Shown: positions 26,043-34,862 of the stretch, one piece after another
Numbering within the stretch: position 1 is the first letter of the stretch
Layout: every line of letters starts with the position of its first letter
DNA from: Flavobacterium ajazii
GTDB lineage: Bacteria > Bacteroidota > Bacteroidia > Flavobacteriales > Flavobacteriaceae
Direction of reading: 5' to 3'
DNA length: 64,000 bases
Assembly: GCF_010614725.1 (NCBI RefSeq)
Contig: NZ_JAAEHL010000001.1
Span: 124,001 to 188,000 of the forward strand
The notes under the pieces: generated by a model
Seen by the model: only the letters and a program-made list of their open reading frames with translations
What the model was told of the DNA's origin: nothing
The model's database searches: none
Translations under genes and position numbers: made by a program

Positions 26043-26429
26043 TTATCGACGAAAAGCTGGGCTTTCGTTTACAGACTGGTCTAATGCAATTGCTTTTGAT
26101 TTTTTTGCAGAAACTCTAATTTTATGATTTACTACTTTGTTGTTTTCTGAAACTTTTAAGTAATAAGTTCCTGCAGGGTAGGTTTCGAGGCTTAAGGTTT
26201 TTGAAACTTCTAATTCATTTGAAGAAACTTCTCCTGAGTAAAGTAAATTTTGATTTTCATCAAGAATAGAAAAATTGGATTTTTCATCAGCGTTTAAGGT
26301 AAAGCTGACTACTTTTCCGTTTCCGGTTTTTATATACAGGATATAATCGCCTTTTTCATTATTTGCATAAGTACTTAGTGTTGTTAAAAATACAGCTACA
26401 ACAAAGCTCAATCTTAGGATTTGTTTCAT
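26043..26429 (-). CDS. Small exported beta-sandwich protein, divergent array member
   Basis: The 128-residue protein has a signal peptide (MKQILRLSFVVAVFLTTLSTYA). The mature domain (about 25-110) has the pattern ILYIKTGNGKVVSFTLN ... FSILDENQNLLYSGE ... LETYPAGTYYLKVSEN, a small Ig-like beta-sandwich reminiscent of DUF3244 and of T9SS sorting domains. It is the most divergent of five related genes on this strand and, unlike the others, has a standard promoter without the shared upstream box. The C-terminal 20 residues are basic and variable. Its function is unknown. Confidence 0.75.
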   Translation of the reverse strand: MKQILRLSFVVAVFLTTLSTYANNEKGDYILYIKTGNGKVVSFTLNADEKSNFSILDENQNLLYSGEVSSNELEVSKTLSLETYPAGTYYLKVSENNKVVNHKIRVSAKKSKAIALDQSVNESPAFRR

Positions 26430-26475
26430 CTCTTTTTTTAATTTTTAATTTTAATTTTCTTATTCGTGGTATTGA

Positions 26476-26505
26476 CAAAACTACAAATAGTTACCATATT
26501 TCAAA
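26476..26505 (-). promoter_or_regulatory. Promoter of the 26043 gene
   Basis: On the minus strand TTTG (26505-26502), an 18-bp spacer and TAGTTTTG (26483-26476) match the consensus. The remaining 26506-26706 shows nothing else. Confidence 0.65.
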
Positions 26506-26706
26506 AATTTTACTATCTTTTTTATTAACAGTAAGTTGTTGAATTAAAAGTATTTCCGTGTTTTTTCTTCTATATGTACGTATTTATTGGGCTGATGGTT
26601 TTGTTATTTTGAATTATTTCTAAATTTTTAACAAACAATCGGTTGTCTTTTTTCAGTAATAGTTTGTTAAAATTTTTAAAACGTATTTATTTTGAAGCTT
26701 TTGGAT

Positions 26707-26742
26707 AAAAAAAACAGCTCAAGAACCACCAAGAGCTGTTTT
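26707..26742 (-). terminator. Terminator of the 26812 gene
   Basis: Stem AAAACAGCTC/GAGCTGTTTT (26711-26720 and 26733-26742) with T run on the minus strand. The same hairpin and the following 90 bp are repeated at 28481 and 29851. Confidence 0.85.
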
Positions 26743-26811
26743 AAAAACCGTTAAGTTTTAAACTTTACTAACTATCTAACCTCATTTTATACTGTATGCA
26801 GTATAACTTTT

Positions 26812-27198
26812 TTAGCGTACTGCTACGCTTGTGTTTTTATAAACTGAAGAAATTGCTTTTGTAGATAAAACCGTAGCTTTATCAGTAATCGTAATTTCGT
26901 GTTTTGTTGTTTTTACGCTGTCTTCAATTAAAAGGAAATATTTTCCTGATGGAAACTCCTCAAAGCTGAAGGTTTTTAGGATTCCGTCTTTACCTGAAGC
27001 ATTTTCAGAATAAATAAGAGTACCATCAGTGTCATATATAGCTAAATGAGCTTTTTTTACATTATTTAAAGCAAAAGTTACTTCTTTACCGTTTCCTTTA
27101 ATTACATGAAGAGCAAAACCTCCATTTCCGTCAATTGCATAAGTACTTCCTGTGAAAAGTACTGCACATACTAAACTTAATTTTAACATCTTTTTCAT
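26812..27198 (-). CDS. Small exported array protein, copy A
   Basis: The start is set at 27198 (MKKMLKLSLVCAVLFTGS); an ATG two codons upstream is also possible. The signal peptide ends STYA. The mature 100-residue domain runs FALHVIKGNGKEVTFALNN, then HLAIYDTDGTLIYSENASG, KDGILKTFSFEEFPSGKYFLLIEDS and the tail TKAISSVYKNTSVAVR. The fold resembles a T9SS type A tail or DUF3244 sandwich, but it constitutes the whole protein. It is nearly identical in layout to copies B, C and D, and shares their flanking promoter box and terminator. Confidence 0.8.
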   Translation of the reverse strand: MKKMLKLSLVCAVLFTGSTYAIDGNGGFALHVIKGNGKEVTFALNNVKKAHLAIYDTDGTLIYSENASGKDGILKTFSFEEFPSGKYFLLIEDSVKTTKHEITITDKATVLSTKAISSVYKNTSVAVR

Positions 27199-27238
27199 GA
27201 TCAATATTTTTTAAATTATTTGTTCTAATTCTATAGTG

Positions 27239-27328
27239 CTAAATTACTTCTGTTATGCGCCAAAACGCACAACCATATTTGCAGATATATATGCTATATT
27301 CTCATTTACGAAACCGTTATATGTTAAA
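27239..27328 (-). promoter_or_regulatory. Array promoter with upstream box, copy A
   Basis: On the minus strand: the 36-bp box (27328-27293, plus-strand core ATTCTCATTTACGAAACCG), then TTG (27272-27270), a 23-bp spacer and TAATTTAG (27246-27239) as an atypical -7 element. The rest of 27329-27703 is AT-rich with no gene. Confidence 0.6.
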
Positions 27329-27703
27329 TTTTAAATTATTCTTGGTGTTTTTGCTGATTTGGTTATTATTTTTTAAAATTTTCACATCGATTACGAATAT
27401 AAAGCCCATTGGATCGGTTTTGTTGAAAAAATGTAATTTTTGTAGGAAAAAATTAAGGTTATTGCAATTTTTATTTGTTGTTTATTTTGTAAAAGTGTAA
27501 TCCAAGAGGTGTAAATGTATGTTTCGTTGAAGAAAATCATGTGAAAATAGTAAAATAAGGATAATTTGAGAACAAATTCGTTTTCTTTAACTTGTCGGCA
27601 ATTTGAATTTCAACTGACAAAAACAGGTGAGATGTGCGAATTTGTTTTTCAAATAAAATCATGGTTTATTGAAGATGGATTTGAAAATAAAAACGCATAA
27701 AAA

Positions 27704-27732
27704 AAACAGCCCAATAACCAAATGAGCTGTTT
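27704..27732 (-). terminator. Terminator of the 27808 gene
   Basis: Stem AAACAGC/GCTGTTT (27704-27710 and 27726-27732) with a T run on the minus strand. It is a diverged version of the array terminator. Confidence 0.7.
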
Positions 27733-27807
27733 CTCAATAAAAGCATTTACTTTTTAATGCTGTAACTACCAAACCATTTTTTTATACAAAATTGTATAAA
27801 TTTTAAA

Positions 27808-28209
27808 TTAACGTGCAGCTACGTTCGAATTTTTAGCAGAATCTGTTTTGTAAACTGATGAAATTGCTTTTGTAGACAAAATTGATTTATTGCCTGTAAT
27901 TGTAATTTCATGTTTTACTTTTTTTACACTGTCTTCTACTTCCAGGAAATAAGTCCCTTCCGGAAATTCTTCTAAACTGAATGTTCTTAAAATTCCATCT
28001 TTGCCTGTTGCGCTTTCAGAATAAATGAGCGTGCCGTCTGTGTCATAGATTGTCAATTTTGCTTTTTTTACATTGTTCAGAGCAAAAGTGATCAATTTAC
28101 CATTTCCTTTTAATACATGAAGATTGAAATCTTCATTACCATCGATAGCATAAGTACTTGTTCCAAAAAGCACTGCTAACACTAAACTTAATTTTGAAAT
28201 CTTTTTCAT
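27808..28209 (-). CDS. Small exported array protein, copy B
   Basis: The 133-residue paralogue has signal peptide MKKISKLSLVLAVLFGTSTYA, then NLHVLKGNGKLITFALNN, KLTIYDTDGTLIYSESATG, LEEFPEGTYFLEVEDS and a tail ending SNVAAR. Conserved positions with copies A, C and D are the GNGK/ENGK motif, IYD..GTLIYSE, KDGIL and EFP.G.YFL. It is the closest parent of the pseudogene at 29374. It has its own promoter box and terminator, so it is probably a separate transcription unit. Confidence 0.8.
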   Translation of the reverse strand: MKKISKLSLVLAVLFGTSTYAIDGNEDFNLHVLKGNGKLITFALNNVKKAKLTIYDTDGTLIYSESATGKDGILRTFSLEEFPEGTYFLEVEDSVKKVKHEITITGNKSILSTKAISSVYKTDSAKNSNVAAR

Positions 28210-28301
28210 GTCAATAGTTTTTAAATTAATAGTTTAATTCTCTGATGCTAAATTACTTGTATAATTGATTATTTCGTGCTACTGTGTTTTCTTATTTATG
28301 T

Positions 28302-28337
28302 GCTATATTCTCATTTACGAAACCGATATAGGTTAAA
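28302..28337 (-). promoter_or_regulatory. Array upstream box, copy B
   Basis: The same 36-bp box as copy A with few changes. A TAATTTAG-type -7 element follows at 28257-28250 on the minus strand. The TTG is not conserved here. Nothing else was seen in 28338-28480. Confidence 0.55.
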
Positions 28338-28480
28338 ATGTAAAATTATTATCATGTGTTTTGTTAAATTGTTTACAATAATTTAAAAAATAACTACTTT
28401 GGAATTTACTATTTTATGATGTTTACATTATTTTTTAATCATATTAAAATTGTATTTTTTCGAAGAATTAAAAACAAAAA

Positions 28481-28512
28481 AAAACAGCTCAAGAACCACC
28501 AAGAGCTGTTTT
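28481..28512 (-). terminator. Terminator of the 28584 gene
   Basis: Stem AAAACAGCTC/GAGCTGTTTT (28481-28490 and 28503-28512), identical to the copy at 26711, with a T run on the minus strand. Confidence 0.85.
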
Positions 28513-28583
28513 AAAAACCGTTAAGTTTTAAACTTTACTAACTATCTAACCTCATTTTATACTGTGTATGCAGTATAACTTTT

Positions 28584-28988
28584 TTAGCGTACTGCTACGC
28601 TTGTATTTTCAGCAGAACCTGCTTTATAAACTGATGAAATTGCTTTAGGTGATAAAACCACTTTGTTATAAGTAACAGTTATTTCATGTTTTGTAATTTT
28701 TGCTTTATCTTCTATTTTTAAGATATAAGTTCCTTCTGGAAAATCTTCAAATGTGATTCTTTTTAGGATTCCATCTTTTCCTGAAGCATTTTCAGAATAA
28801 AGTATAGTTCCATCCTGATCGTATATCATTAATTTTGCTTGGGTCGCATTTTCTAATCCAAATGTAACTTCGTTGCCATTTTCTTTAATTATATGAAGGA
28901 TATAATCTTCATTTCCGTCAATTGCGTATGTATTAATTCCTGAAAAAAGTACTGCAATTACTAAACTTAATTTTAACATCTTTTTCAT
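28584..28988 (-). CDS. Small exported array protein, copy C
   Basis: The 134-residue paralogue starts MKKMLKLSLVIAVLFSGINTYA (signal peptide). The mature domain has YILHIIKENGNEVTFGLEN, KLMIYDQDGTILYSENASG, KDGILKRITFEDFPEGTYIL and ends ENTSVAVR. Compared with copies A and D it carries more substitutions in the core strands, though the reading frame and all family motifs are intact. Its 3' flank, including the terminator and about 90 bp, is almost identical to those of copies A and D, a sign of recent segmental duplication or gene conversion. Confidence 0.8.
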   Translation of the reverse strand: MKKMLKLSLVIAVLFSGINTYAIDGNEDYILHIIKENGNEVTFGLENATQAKLMIYDQDGTILYSENASGKDGILKRITFEDFPEGTYILKIEDKAKITKHEITVTYNKVVLSPKAISSVYKAGSAENTSVAVR

Positions 28989-29032
28989 GATTACTATATT
29001 TTAAAGTTTTTTTGTTCTAATTCTATAGTGCT

Positions 29033-29120
29033 AAATTACTTCAGTAATGCATGAAAATCCACAACGGTATTTGCAGATATATATGCTGTATTCGCATTTA
29101 CGAAACCGTTATATGTTAAA
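29033..29120 (-). promoter_or_regulatory. Array promoter with upstream box, copy C
   Basis: The box lies at 29085-29120, TTG on the minus strand at 29063-29061, and TAATTTAG follows after 23 bp, as in copy A. Confidence 0.6.
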
Positions 29121-29373
29121 TTTTGGATTATTCTTGGTATTTTTGCTAATTTGATTATTATTTTTTAAAATTTTCACATCAATTACGAATATAAAGTCTA
29201 TTGAATCAGTTTTGCTGAAAAAGTGTAATTTTTGTAGGAAAAAATTAAGGTTATTGCAATTTTTGTTTGTTGTTTATTTTGTAAAAGTGTAATTCAAGAG
29301 GTGTAAATGTATGTTTTGTTAAAGAAAATCATGGTTTATTGAAGATGGATTTGAAAATAAAAACGCATAGATT

Positions 29374-29590
29374 CCATGAAATAAGTTTTTTCCGGAAATT
29401 CCTCTAAACTGAATGTTCTTAAAATTCCGTTTTTGCCTGTAGCGCTTTAGGGATAAATAAGCGTACCGTCTGTGTTATAGATTGCCAATTTTGCTTTTTT
29501 ACATTGTTCAGAGCAAAAGTGATCAATTTGCTATTCCCTTTTTAATACATGAAGATTGAAATCTTTTTTATGTCAATAGTTTTTAAATTG
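29374..29590 (-). pseudogene. Decayed array member, derived from a copy-B-like gene
   Basis: About 200 bp align closely with the middle of copy B (for example TTCCGGAAATTC and GTTCAGAGCAAAAGTG on the plus strand). A deletion removes the codons between the signal peptide start and the mature N-terminus, in-frame stops have arisen (plus-strand cttta around 29445), and the 3' part is missing. The upstream region is also homologous to that of copy B, including a weakened box at 29661-29695. It is not expressed as a full protein. Confidence 0.8.
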
Positions 29591-29660
29591 ATTTAATTAT
29601 TTGATTTTTAATTACTCGTGTAATTTATTGTTTTGCACGACTGTGTTTTCATATTTATAT

Positions 29661-29695
29661 ATTATATTCTTATTTGTAAAACTATATAAGTCAAA
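29661..29695 (-). repeat. Degenerate array box in front of the pseudogene
   Basis: About two thirds of the box positions are kept (TATTCTTATTTGTAAAACTA on the plus strand). It decays along with the gene it served. Confidence 0.5.
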
Positions 29696-29850
29696 ATATA
29701 GAATTATTATCATTAGTTTTATTAAATGGTTTGTAGTTTTTTTTTAAAAAACAACTATTTTGAGGATTTTTTGTTTTATCATGTTTAGACTGTTTTTTAG
29801 TTACATCAAAATTGTCTTTTTATTTTATTTCGGAAGAATTAAAACAAAAA

Positions 29851-29882
29851 AAAACAGCTCAAGAACCACCAAGAGCTGTTTT
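29851..29882 (-). terminator. Terminator of the 29951 gene
   Basis: Stem AAAACAGCTC/GAGCTGTTTT (29851-29860 and 29873-29882), the third identical copy. Confidence 0.85.
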
Positions 29883-29950
29883 AAAACCGTTAAGTTTTAA
29901 ACTTTACTAACTATCTAACCTCATTTTATACTGTATGCAGTATAACTTTT

Positions 29951-30355
29951 TTAGCGTACTGCTACGCTAGTATTTTTAGCAGAGATTCCTGCTTTATAAA
30001 TTGAAGAAATTGCTTTTGTTGATAAAACCGTAGTGTCATCAGTAATCGTAATTTCGTGTTTTGTAGTCTGTGTACTATCATCAATTACTAAGAAATAAGT
30101 TCCTTCCGGAAATTCTGCAAAGCTGAAAGTTTTTAGAATCCCGTCTTTACCTGTAGCATTTTCAGAATAAATCAGGGTTCCTTCTTTATCATATATAGAT
30201 AAGTGTGCTTTATTTACATTGTTTAATGCAAAAGTCACTTCTTTTCCATTCTCTTTAATTACATGAAGAGTAAAATCTTCATTTCCTCCGATTGCATAAA
30301 TACTTCCTGTAAAAAGTACTGCACATACTAAACTTAATTTTAACATCTTTTTCAT
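29951..30355 (-). CDS. Small exported array protein, copy D
   Basis: The 134-residue paralogue has signal peptide MKKMLKLSLVCAVLFTGSIYA, identical to that of copy A over most of its length, then TLHVIKENGKEVTFALNN, HLSIYDKEGTLIYSENATG, FAEFPEGTYFLVIDDS and the end KNTSVAVR. It is closest to copy A. The array proteins lack cysteines, catalytic motifs and lipoboxes. They are probably small periplasmic or released proteins produced under shared control. Confidence 0.8.
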   Translation of the reverse strand: MKKMLKLSLVCAVLFTGSIYAIGGNEDFTLHVIKENGKEVTFALNNVNKAHLSIYDKEGTLIYSENATGKDGILKTFSFAEFPEGTYFLVIDDSTQTTKHEITITDDTTVLSTKAISSIYKAGISAKNTSVAVR

Positions 30356-30396
30356 GATTAATATTTTTAAAATTATTTGTTCTAATTCTATAGTGC

Positions 30397-30485
30397 TAAA
30401 TTACTTCTGTAATGTGTGAAAATACACAACCGTATTTGCAGATATATATGCTATATTCGCATTTACGAAACCGTTATATGTTAAA
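30397..30485 (-). promoter_or_regulatory. Array promoter with upstream box, copy D
   Basis: The box lies at 30450-30485, followed on the minus strand by TTG (30429-30427) and TAATTTAG (30404-30397), with the same order and similar spacing as copies A and C. Confidence 0.6.
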
Positions 30486-30879
30486 ATTTGAATTATTCTT
30501 GGTGTTTTTGCGAATTTGGCTATTATTTTTTAAAATTTTTGCACCCATTACGAATTCAAAAAACAAAATATTGTTTTTGTTGAGATAATGTAATTTTTGT
30601 AGGAAAAAAATAAGGGTATCGCAATTTTTATCTATTTCTTGATTTGAAAAACTGTAATTTGAGAGGTGTAAATATATGTTTTATTGCATAAAAGTTTGGA
30701 AAATCAATAAAACAAGGATAATTTGAGAACAAATTTGTTTTCTTCAGTATAACGACATTTTAAGCTTAAGCAAAAAAAAGTCTCATATATGTGCGAATTT
30801 TTCCTTTCAAAAAAATGTCGTTTTTTAATTGTTTGAAGAATTGATTTTTAAAAATCTGAAAAGTATTAGTATCCTAAAC

Positions 30880-30900
30880 TTAATTTAAAATCTTTTTCAT
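30880..30900 (-). pseudogene. Relic of a sixth array gene start
   Basis: ATG at 30900 on the minus strand opens MKKILN and then hits a stop. The DNA still resembles the array start (CTAAACTTAATTTAAAATC on the plus strand) and is preceded by array promoter sequence and a box, but the remainder of the gene is gone. The stretch 30486-30879 is AT-rich with upstream-type array sequence only. Confidence 0.6.
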
Positions 30901-30990
30901 AGCTTTAGTATTTAATAGTCTAATTCTTTGAGGTTAAATTACTTCTGCTGTAAAAGCGTTTTTTGTATGCACTTGTTTGTTAATATTAAT

Positions 30991-31026
30991 GCAATATTCT
31001 CATTTACGAAAGCGATGTAGGTTAAA
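30991..31026. promoter_or_regulatory. Array box next to the AraC regulator
   Basis: The sixth box copy keeps ATTCTCATTTACGAAAGCG. It lies upstream of both the relic gene start (minus) and the AraC regulator (plus, about 60 bp before its start), so it may serve autoregulation. Confidence 0.55.
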
Positions 31027-31084
31027 GTTTGAATTATTTTAGGCTTTTTTGTTAATTTTGTTTTTATTATTTAATCTTTATGAA

Positions 31085-31957
31085 ATGAAACCAATTGCCC
31101 CAGCTCTTGAGATAATATCAAACTCATACGGAAGTTCCTTTACCTATACCAAGCATGCTCATAAGACGAACAGTAAATCGCACTTATTGCACTATCATCC
31201 CGAAATTGAAATTGTTTTTGTGAATGGCGGAGCAGGGAAGAGGCAAATAGGAAGTCATATTTCGTATTATACCAATGGATCCTTAATTCTGATAGGTTCT
31301 AATTTGCCGCACTGTGGATTTACTAATGAAAAAACGGGAAATAAGGATGAAACGGTTATTCATTTTAAACCTGATTTTCTAGGGAATGATTTTTTTAATA
31401 TTCCTGAAATGAAAAAGATTCAGAAACTTCTTGAACAGGCGAAGGCCGGAATTGCGTTTGGAGGGGAAACTAAAAAGTTAATCGGAACCAGAATGGAGTT
31501 AATGGAGAACAAATCTCCGTTTGAACGTTTCCTGACTCTTTTGAGTATTCTAAAAGATTTAGCGTCTTCTGAAGAATATACGATTTTAAATGCTGATGGA
31601 TTTTTAATGGAAATGCAGGTGCCGGATAATGACCGAATGAATATAGTATTTAGTTATGTGAAAGATCATTTTCAGGAACCAATTTCTGTAGACGAAGTTT
31701 CGAGTCTGGTAAGTATGACAACATCGTCTTTCTGTCGTTATTTTAAAAAAATATCCAATAAAACATTTACAGAATTTGTAAACGAATACCGCTTGGTTCA
31801 TGCTTCAAAACTTTTGGCAGAGAAACCTATAAGTATAAACGAAGTTTGTTATGAAAGTGGATTTAATAACTTTAGTCATTTCAGTAAATCGTTTAAACAA
31901 TATACAGGTAAAAGCGCTTCAGAATACAGACAGGAGCACAGAGCGACGATTATGTAA
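31085..31957 (+). CDS. AraC-family transcriptional regulator with N-terminal cupin
   Basis: The start is placed at 31085 (MKPIAPALEIISNSYGSSF), giving 290 residues. An ATG at 31049 would add 12 hydrophobic residues. The N-terminal half is a cupin-like sensing domain (LLHYHPEIEIVFVNGGAG ... LILIGSNLPHCGF). The C-terminal 100 residues hold two helix-turn-helix motifs of AraC/XylS type (ISVDEVSSLVSMTTSSFCRYFKK, and ISINEVCYESGFNNFSHFSKSFK). Such proteins in Bacteroidota usually sense carbohydrates or small ligands. Its position at the end of the array, with an array box in its own upstream region, makes it the best candidate regulator of the array. Confidence 0.9.
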   Translation: MKPIAPALEIISNSYGSSFTYTKHAHKTNSKSHLLHYHPEIEIVFVNGGAGKRQIGSHISYYTNGSLILIGSNLPHCGFTNEKTGNKDETVIHFKPDFLGNDFFNIPEMKKIQKLLEQAKAGIAFGGETKKLIGTRMELMENKSPFERFLTLLSILKDLASSEEYTILNADGFLMEMQVPDNDRMNIVFSYVKDHFQEPISVDEVSSLVSMTTSSFCRYFKKISNKTFTEFVNEYRLVHASKLLAEKPISINEVCYESGFNNFSHFSKSFKQYTGKSASEYRQEHRATIM

Positions 31958-31981
31958 AAAATCATATATTTCTAAAATATT

Positions 31982-32010
31982 AACCATCAAATTTGTTGAT
32001 GGTTTTTTTA
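31982..32010 (+). terminator. Terminator of the AraC regulator gene
   Basis: Stem AACCATCAA/TTGATGGTT (31982-31990 and 31996-32004) with a 5-nt loop and a T run. Confidence 0.85.
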
Positions 32011-32218
32011 TGTCTTTTATAAATAAATAATATTAGTACGCCTTGCTAATATTGGCAGAATTCACTGTCTTTCCATTTGTTGTTTTCGATAAAATTTTTA
32101 TTGACAATCAGGTAATTGCTGAAAAATAATGAGAAAATTTTGCTTATAGACCGTTAAATTTTTTTTTTGGTTTGATTTTTGGAATACCTTTAAATATAAA
32201 CTTTAAAAAAAATATATT

Positions 32219-32725
32219 ATGAAAAAGATATTGACACTTTTTGCAGTTGTTGGATTATTTGCATTTACAAGTTGTGAAGGACCGGAAGGGCCTCCGGGAG
32301 AGCCAGGTCCGATTTCTTATGTTTATGAAGTTGATGCTAACTTTGTTGGACCCAACTATTCTGTTACTAGCAATCCGTCAGGAATGTTATCAGGAGATAA
32401 TATTTTAGTATATGAATTAGTTGGTACAGCTGGGGGAGATAGTTGGGCATTATTACCCCAGATATACTATTTTAATGATGGATTAGAGTCAGCTCAATAT
32501 AATTACACTTTCTCGAAAAATAGAATTACAATCTTTATAAAAGGTAGCTTGAGTGATTTATCTGAGTTGCCTAATAGTTTTAGAACAGGAAAAACATTTA
32601 GGATTGTAATTGTTCCTGGTGATGATGGATTAAATGCTAAAAAAGTAAAGCCTGATTATTCAGATTATAATGAAGTTATCGAAAGATATAATATTGACGA
32701 TAGTAACGTTCAAAAATTAAACTAA
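32219..32725 (+). CDS. Lipoprotein with a short collagen-like segment
   Basis: The 168-residue protein has a lipoprotein signal peptide ending FTSC (Cys19). A short collagen-like run follows immediately (GPEGPPGEPGP, about residues 21-31). The remainder is a beta-rich domain with AGGDSWALLPQIYYF and FRTGKTFRIVIVPGDDG. Such proteins are common in Flavobacterium and their role is unknown; the stiff GPP segment may act as a spacer from the membrane. It is a single gene between its own signals and a strong terminator. Confidence 0.85.
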   Translation: MKKILTLFAVVGLFAFTSCEGPEGPPGEPGPISYVYEVDANFVGPNYSVTSNPSGMLSGDNILVYELVGTAGGDSWALLPQIYYFNDGLESAQYNYTFSKNRITIFIKGSLSDLSELPNSFRTGKTFRIVIVPGDDGLNAKKVKPDYSDYNEVIERYNIDDSNVQKLN

Positions 32726-32741
32726 TTATTATTTTAAAAGC

Positions 32742-32771
32742 AAAAAGGAAATCGTAAGATTTCCTTTTTTT
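32742..32771 (+). terminator. Terminator of the collagen-like lipoprotein gene
   Basis: A perfect 12-bp stem (32742-32753 and 32758-32769) with loop GTAA and T-rich arm. Confidence 0.9.
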
Positions 32772-32946
32772 ATTGCTCTCAGATCGGGGTTTAAAACTCT
32801 GCAATTTATTGTAGTACTTTAGTAATGCGAAAAAATATAGTCTTTGACTTTTTTAATATTGATAAAAAGTTTTCAAAATTGAGAAACTGAAAGTCTCTCG
32901 TCAAACAAACCTCTGCACTGAAAGTACAGAGTGGTTTAGTTAAGTT

Positions 32947-34761
32947 TTATTGTTTTATAAATGTACTATTGAAATTATCCCTAGTATCAATACTAATAAA
33001 ATACGTGCCAGCTGTTAATTGTGAAACATCTATACTGATTAAATTCGAATTTATTACTGAGAAATTATAGTTGGTCGTAATTCCCATAATATTTGTAATT
33101 CTTAATTTGGCATTTGAAATATCATCCTTACTTTGAATATTTAAAGTTGATGATGTAGGATTTGGGTATATTTTTGTATAAGCTTCACTTGAACTTCCGC
33201 TTAGAGAGATTTCATTGCTAAAGCTAGATGTTGTTTTATTAATCAATTTAGTATCATAATATTGATAGTTAATTTTTGCTATTCTTCTATAATTGTAAGA
33301 AGATTCAAATTTAAAAGTAGCAACACCAGTACGACCACCATTGTTTATTACTTTTAATGAAGATAATGGAGGTAAGTAATCTTTCGAAGTTGCTCCAGAT
33401 ATATCAGACCAAATTGAGATTCCTCTCGATATAGTTTGACTTTGCCATTGATATGAAATAGAGTTTGTTTTAAAATTTGTTCCTTGGATATTTGTTTCGT
33501 CCATAATTGGTGTTGATCCATTTATAATTGTAGGAGCCTCAAAATTTGTTAATGATGATATGTTTAAAGTTTGATCACAACAAATGATGTTATTGTATCT
33601 CATTCCTCTAGTCATTATTTTAACTTCATTGCTAACTCTTGAGATTCCGCCATATGATGCAATTCTTCTAACTACGTAATAATTATCTTCTGAATTTGAA
33701 TTCGGTGGAGTAAAACCATATAAATTAGAAGAATTATCACTAATTATTGGAATCCAATTTTTAAGAGTTAAATTATCCTTGTTTGTTTTAGCGTACTCCC
33801 ATGAATAAGTTGCATCTCTAGAGATTTCATCAGCTCTATCGTATACATGATATGGATCTCTTAGAATGTTTAAGTCTACCATTGAAGCAGTACCAATAAA
33901 ATCAATAGATTTTAAACTTGAAAACTCAACAAAGCCATCTGAATTTGCATCAGTAGCATTATTTGGACCAATGTTGTTGCTTAAAATTGGAGAAGGGACT
34001 ACTTTTATTTTTACAGTATTACTTTGATTTGGATACTCATTACCATAAACGTATCCAAGTTGTCTATTAATAGTTATATCTTTTAATTCTGTTGTATAAT
34101 CTAAATATAAAATTTTATTTAGATCGTCATAATTATCAATATTACCGTTATTAATGATTATTCTACGAGTTATTCCATACGGTAAGCCTTCATAAGGATT
34201 TAAATATTGTGAACCAGTTATTGGAGCGGGTTTATCTCCCAATCTAATAGTTTGATTGCAGCATAAAGTGTTAACAATTTTATTTGGGTTAGGGGCATCT
34301 GCTGGAGGATTTAAATTTGTCCCTGTGTTCACAGTAGAGTTTTTAATAACCGTAATATTTGAGCTCTTGTATGTAACGCCATTATTGTATTCAGCAAATA
34401 TAAAACCACCAGAGGTTAAAAAATCGCTCCAGTTCAAGTTTATGATAAAACTTCTGGTAGCAACTTTTCCTCCGCCAAAATACAATGCTCCACCATCACC
34501 ACCTGTAGTTATATTTGATCCTAAAGCAGTTCCTTTTGAGAAGTAGATTTTTATAGTGCCTTGATCTCCCACGGCAGCTGCTGTGGGAATCTCTACTTTT
34601 ACTGATAGTGAAATAGTTGATGTTGGTATAGATCCTAAATTAATAGATCCGCTACTAAAACCTAATCCGTTTACTAACGTGGGGGTAAGCGTAACTTTTT
34701 GCCCAAACATTGAAATGTTTAATAAGAGCAGTAAAACGAGATGAACGTAATTTTTTCTCAT
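32947..34761 (-). CDS. T9SS-exported protein with cysteine-pair repeats
   Basis: The 604-residue protein has a signal peptide (MRKNYVHLVLLLLLNISMFG). Two repeats each begin with a CC.QT motif: NTLCCNQTIRLGD near residue 167 and NIICCDQTLNISS near 395. Each is followed by material of the type seen in large flavobacterial adhesin-like proteins. The last 75 residues are a type A T9SS sorting domain (KIYPNPTSSTLNIQSKDD ... DVSQLTAGTYFISID). It has no recognisable catalytic motif. A structural or adhesive surface role is likely but unproven. It forms its own transcription unit. Confidence 0.85.
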   Translation of the reverse strand: MRKNYVHLVLLLLLNISMFGQKVTLTPTLVNGLGFSSGSINLGSIPTSTISLSVKVEIPTAAAVGDQGTIKIYFSKGTALGSNITTGGDGGALYFGGGKVATRSFIINLNWSDFLTSGGFIFAEYNNGVTYKSSNITVIKNSTVNTGTNLNPPADAPNPNKIVNTLCCNQTIRLGDKPAPITGSQYLNPYEGLPYGITRRIIINNGNIDNYDDLNKILYLDYTTELKDITINRQLGYVYGNEYPNQSNTVKIKVVPSPILSNNIGPNNATDANSDGFVEFSSLKSIDFIGTASMVDLNILRDPYHVYDRADEISRDATYSWEYAKTNKDNLTLKNWIPIISDNSSNLYGFTPPNSNSEDNYYVVRRIASYGGISRVSNEVKIMTRGMRYNNIICCDQTLNISSLTNFEAPTIINGSTPIMDETNIQGTNFKTNSISYQWQSQTISRGISIWSDISGATSKDYLPPLSSLKVINNGGRTGVATFKFESSYNYRRIAKINYQYYDTKLINKTTSSFSNEISLSGSSSEAYTKIYPNPTSSTLNIQSKDDISNAKLRITNIMGITTNYNFSVINSNLISIDVSQLTAGTYFISIDTRDNFNSTFIKQ

Positions 34762-34862
34762 GATAAAATTTATAATTTATAATGAGGCAAAAATAGCTTT
34801 TTAATAACGTATAATCCTACTTGTTATGTTTATTTTTGAAAGTTTTTATTTATGATTTTAAT

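Noticed and set aside
27255..27500. 81-codon plus-strand frame between array genes
   Set aside because: It consists of duplicated AT-rich promoter sequence with homopolymer-like Phe/Leu/Lys content and overlaps the array box. Other copies of the same DNA do not keep the frame.
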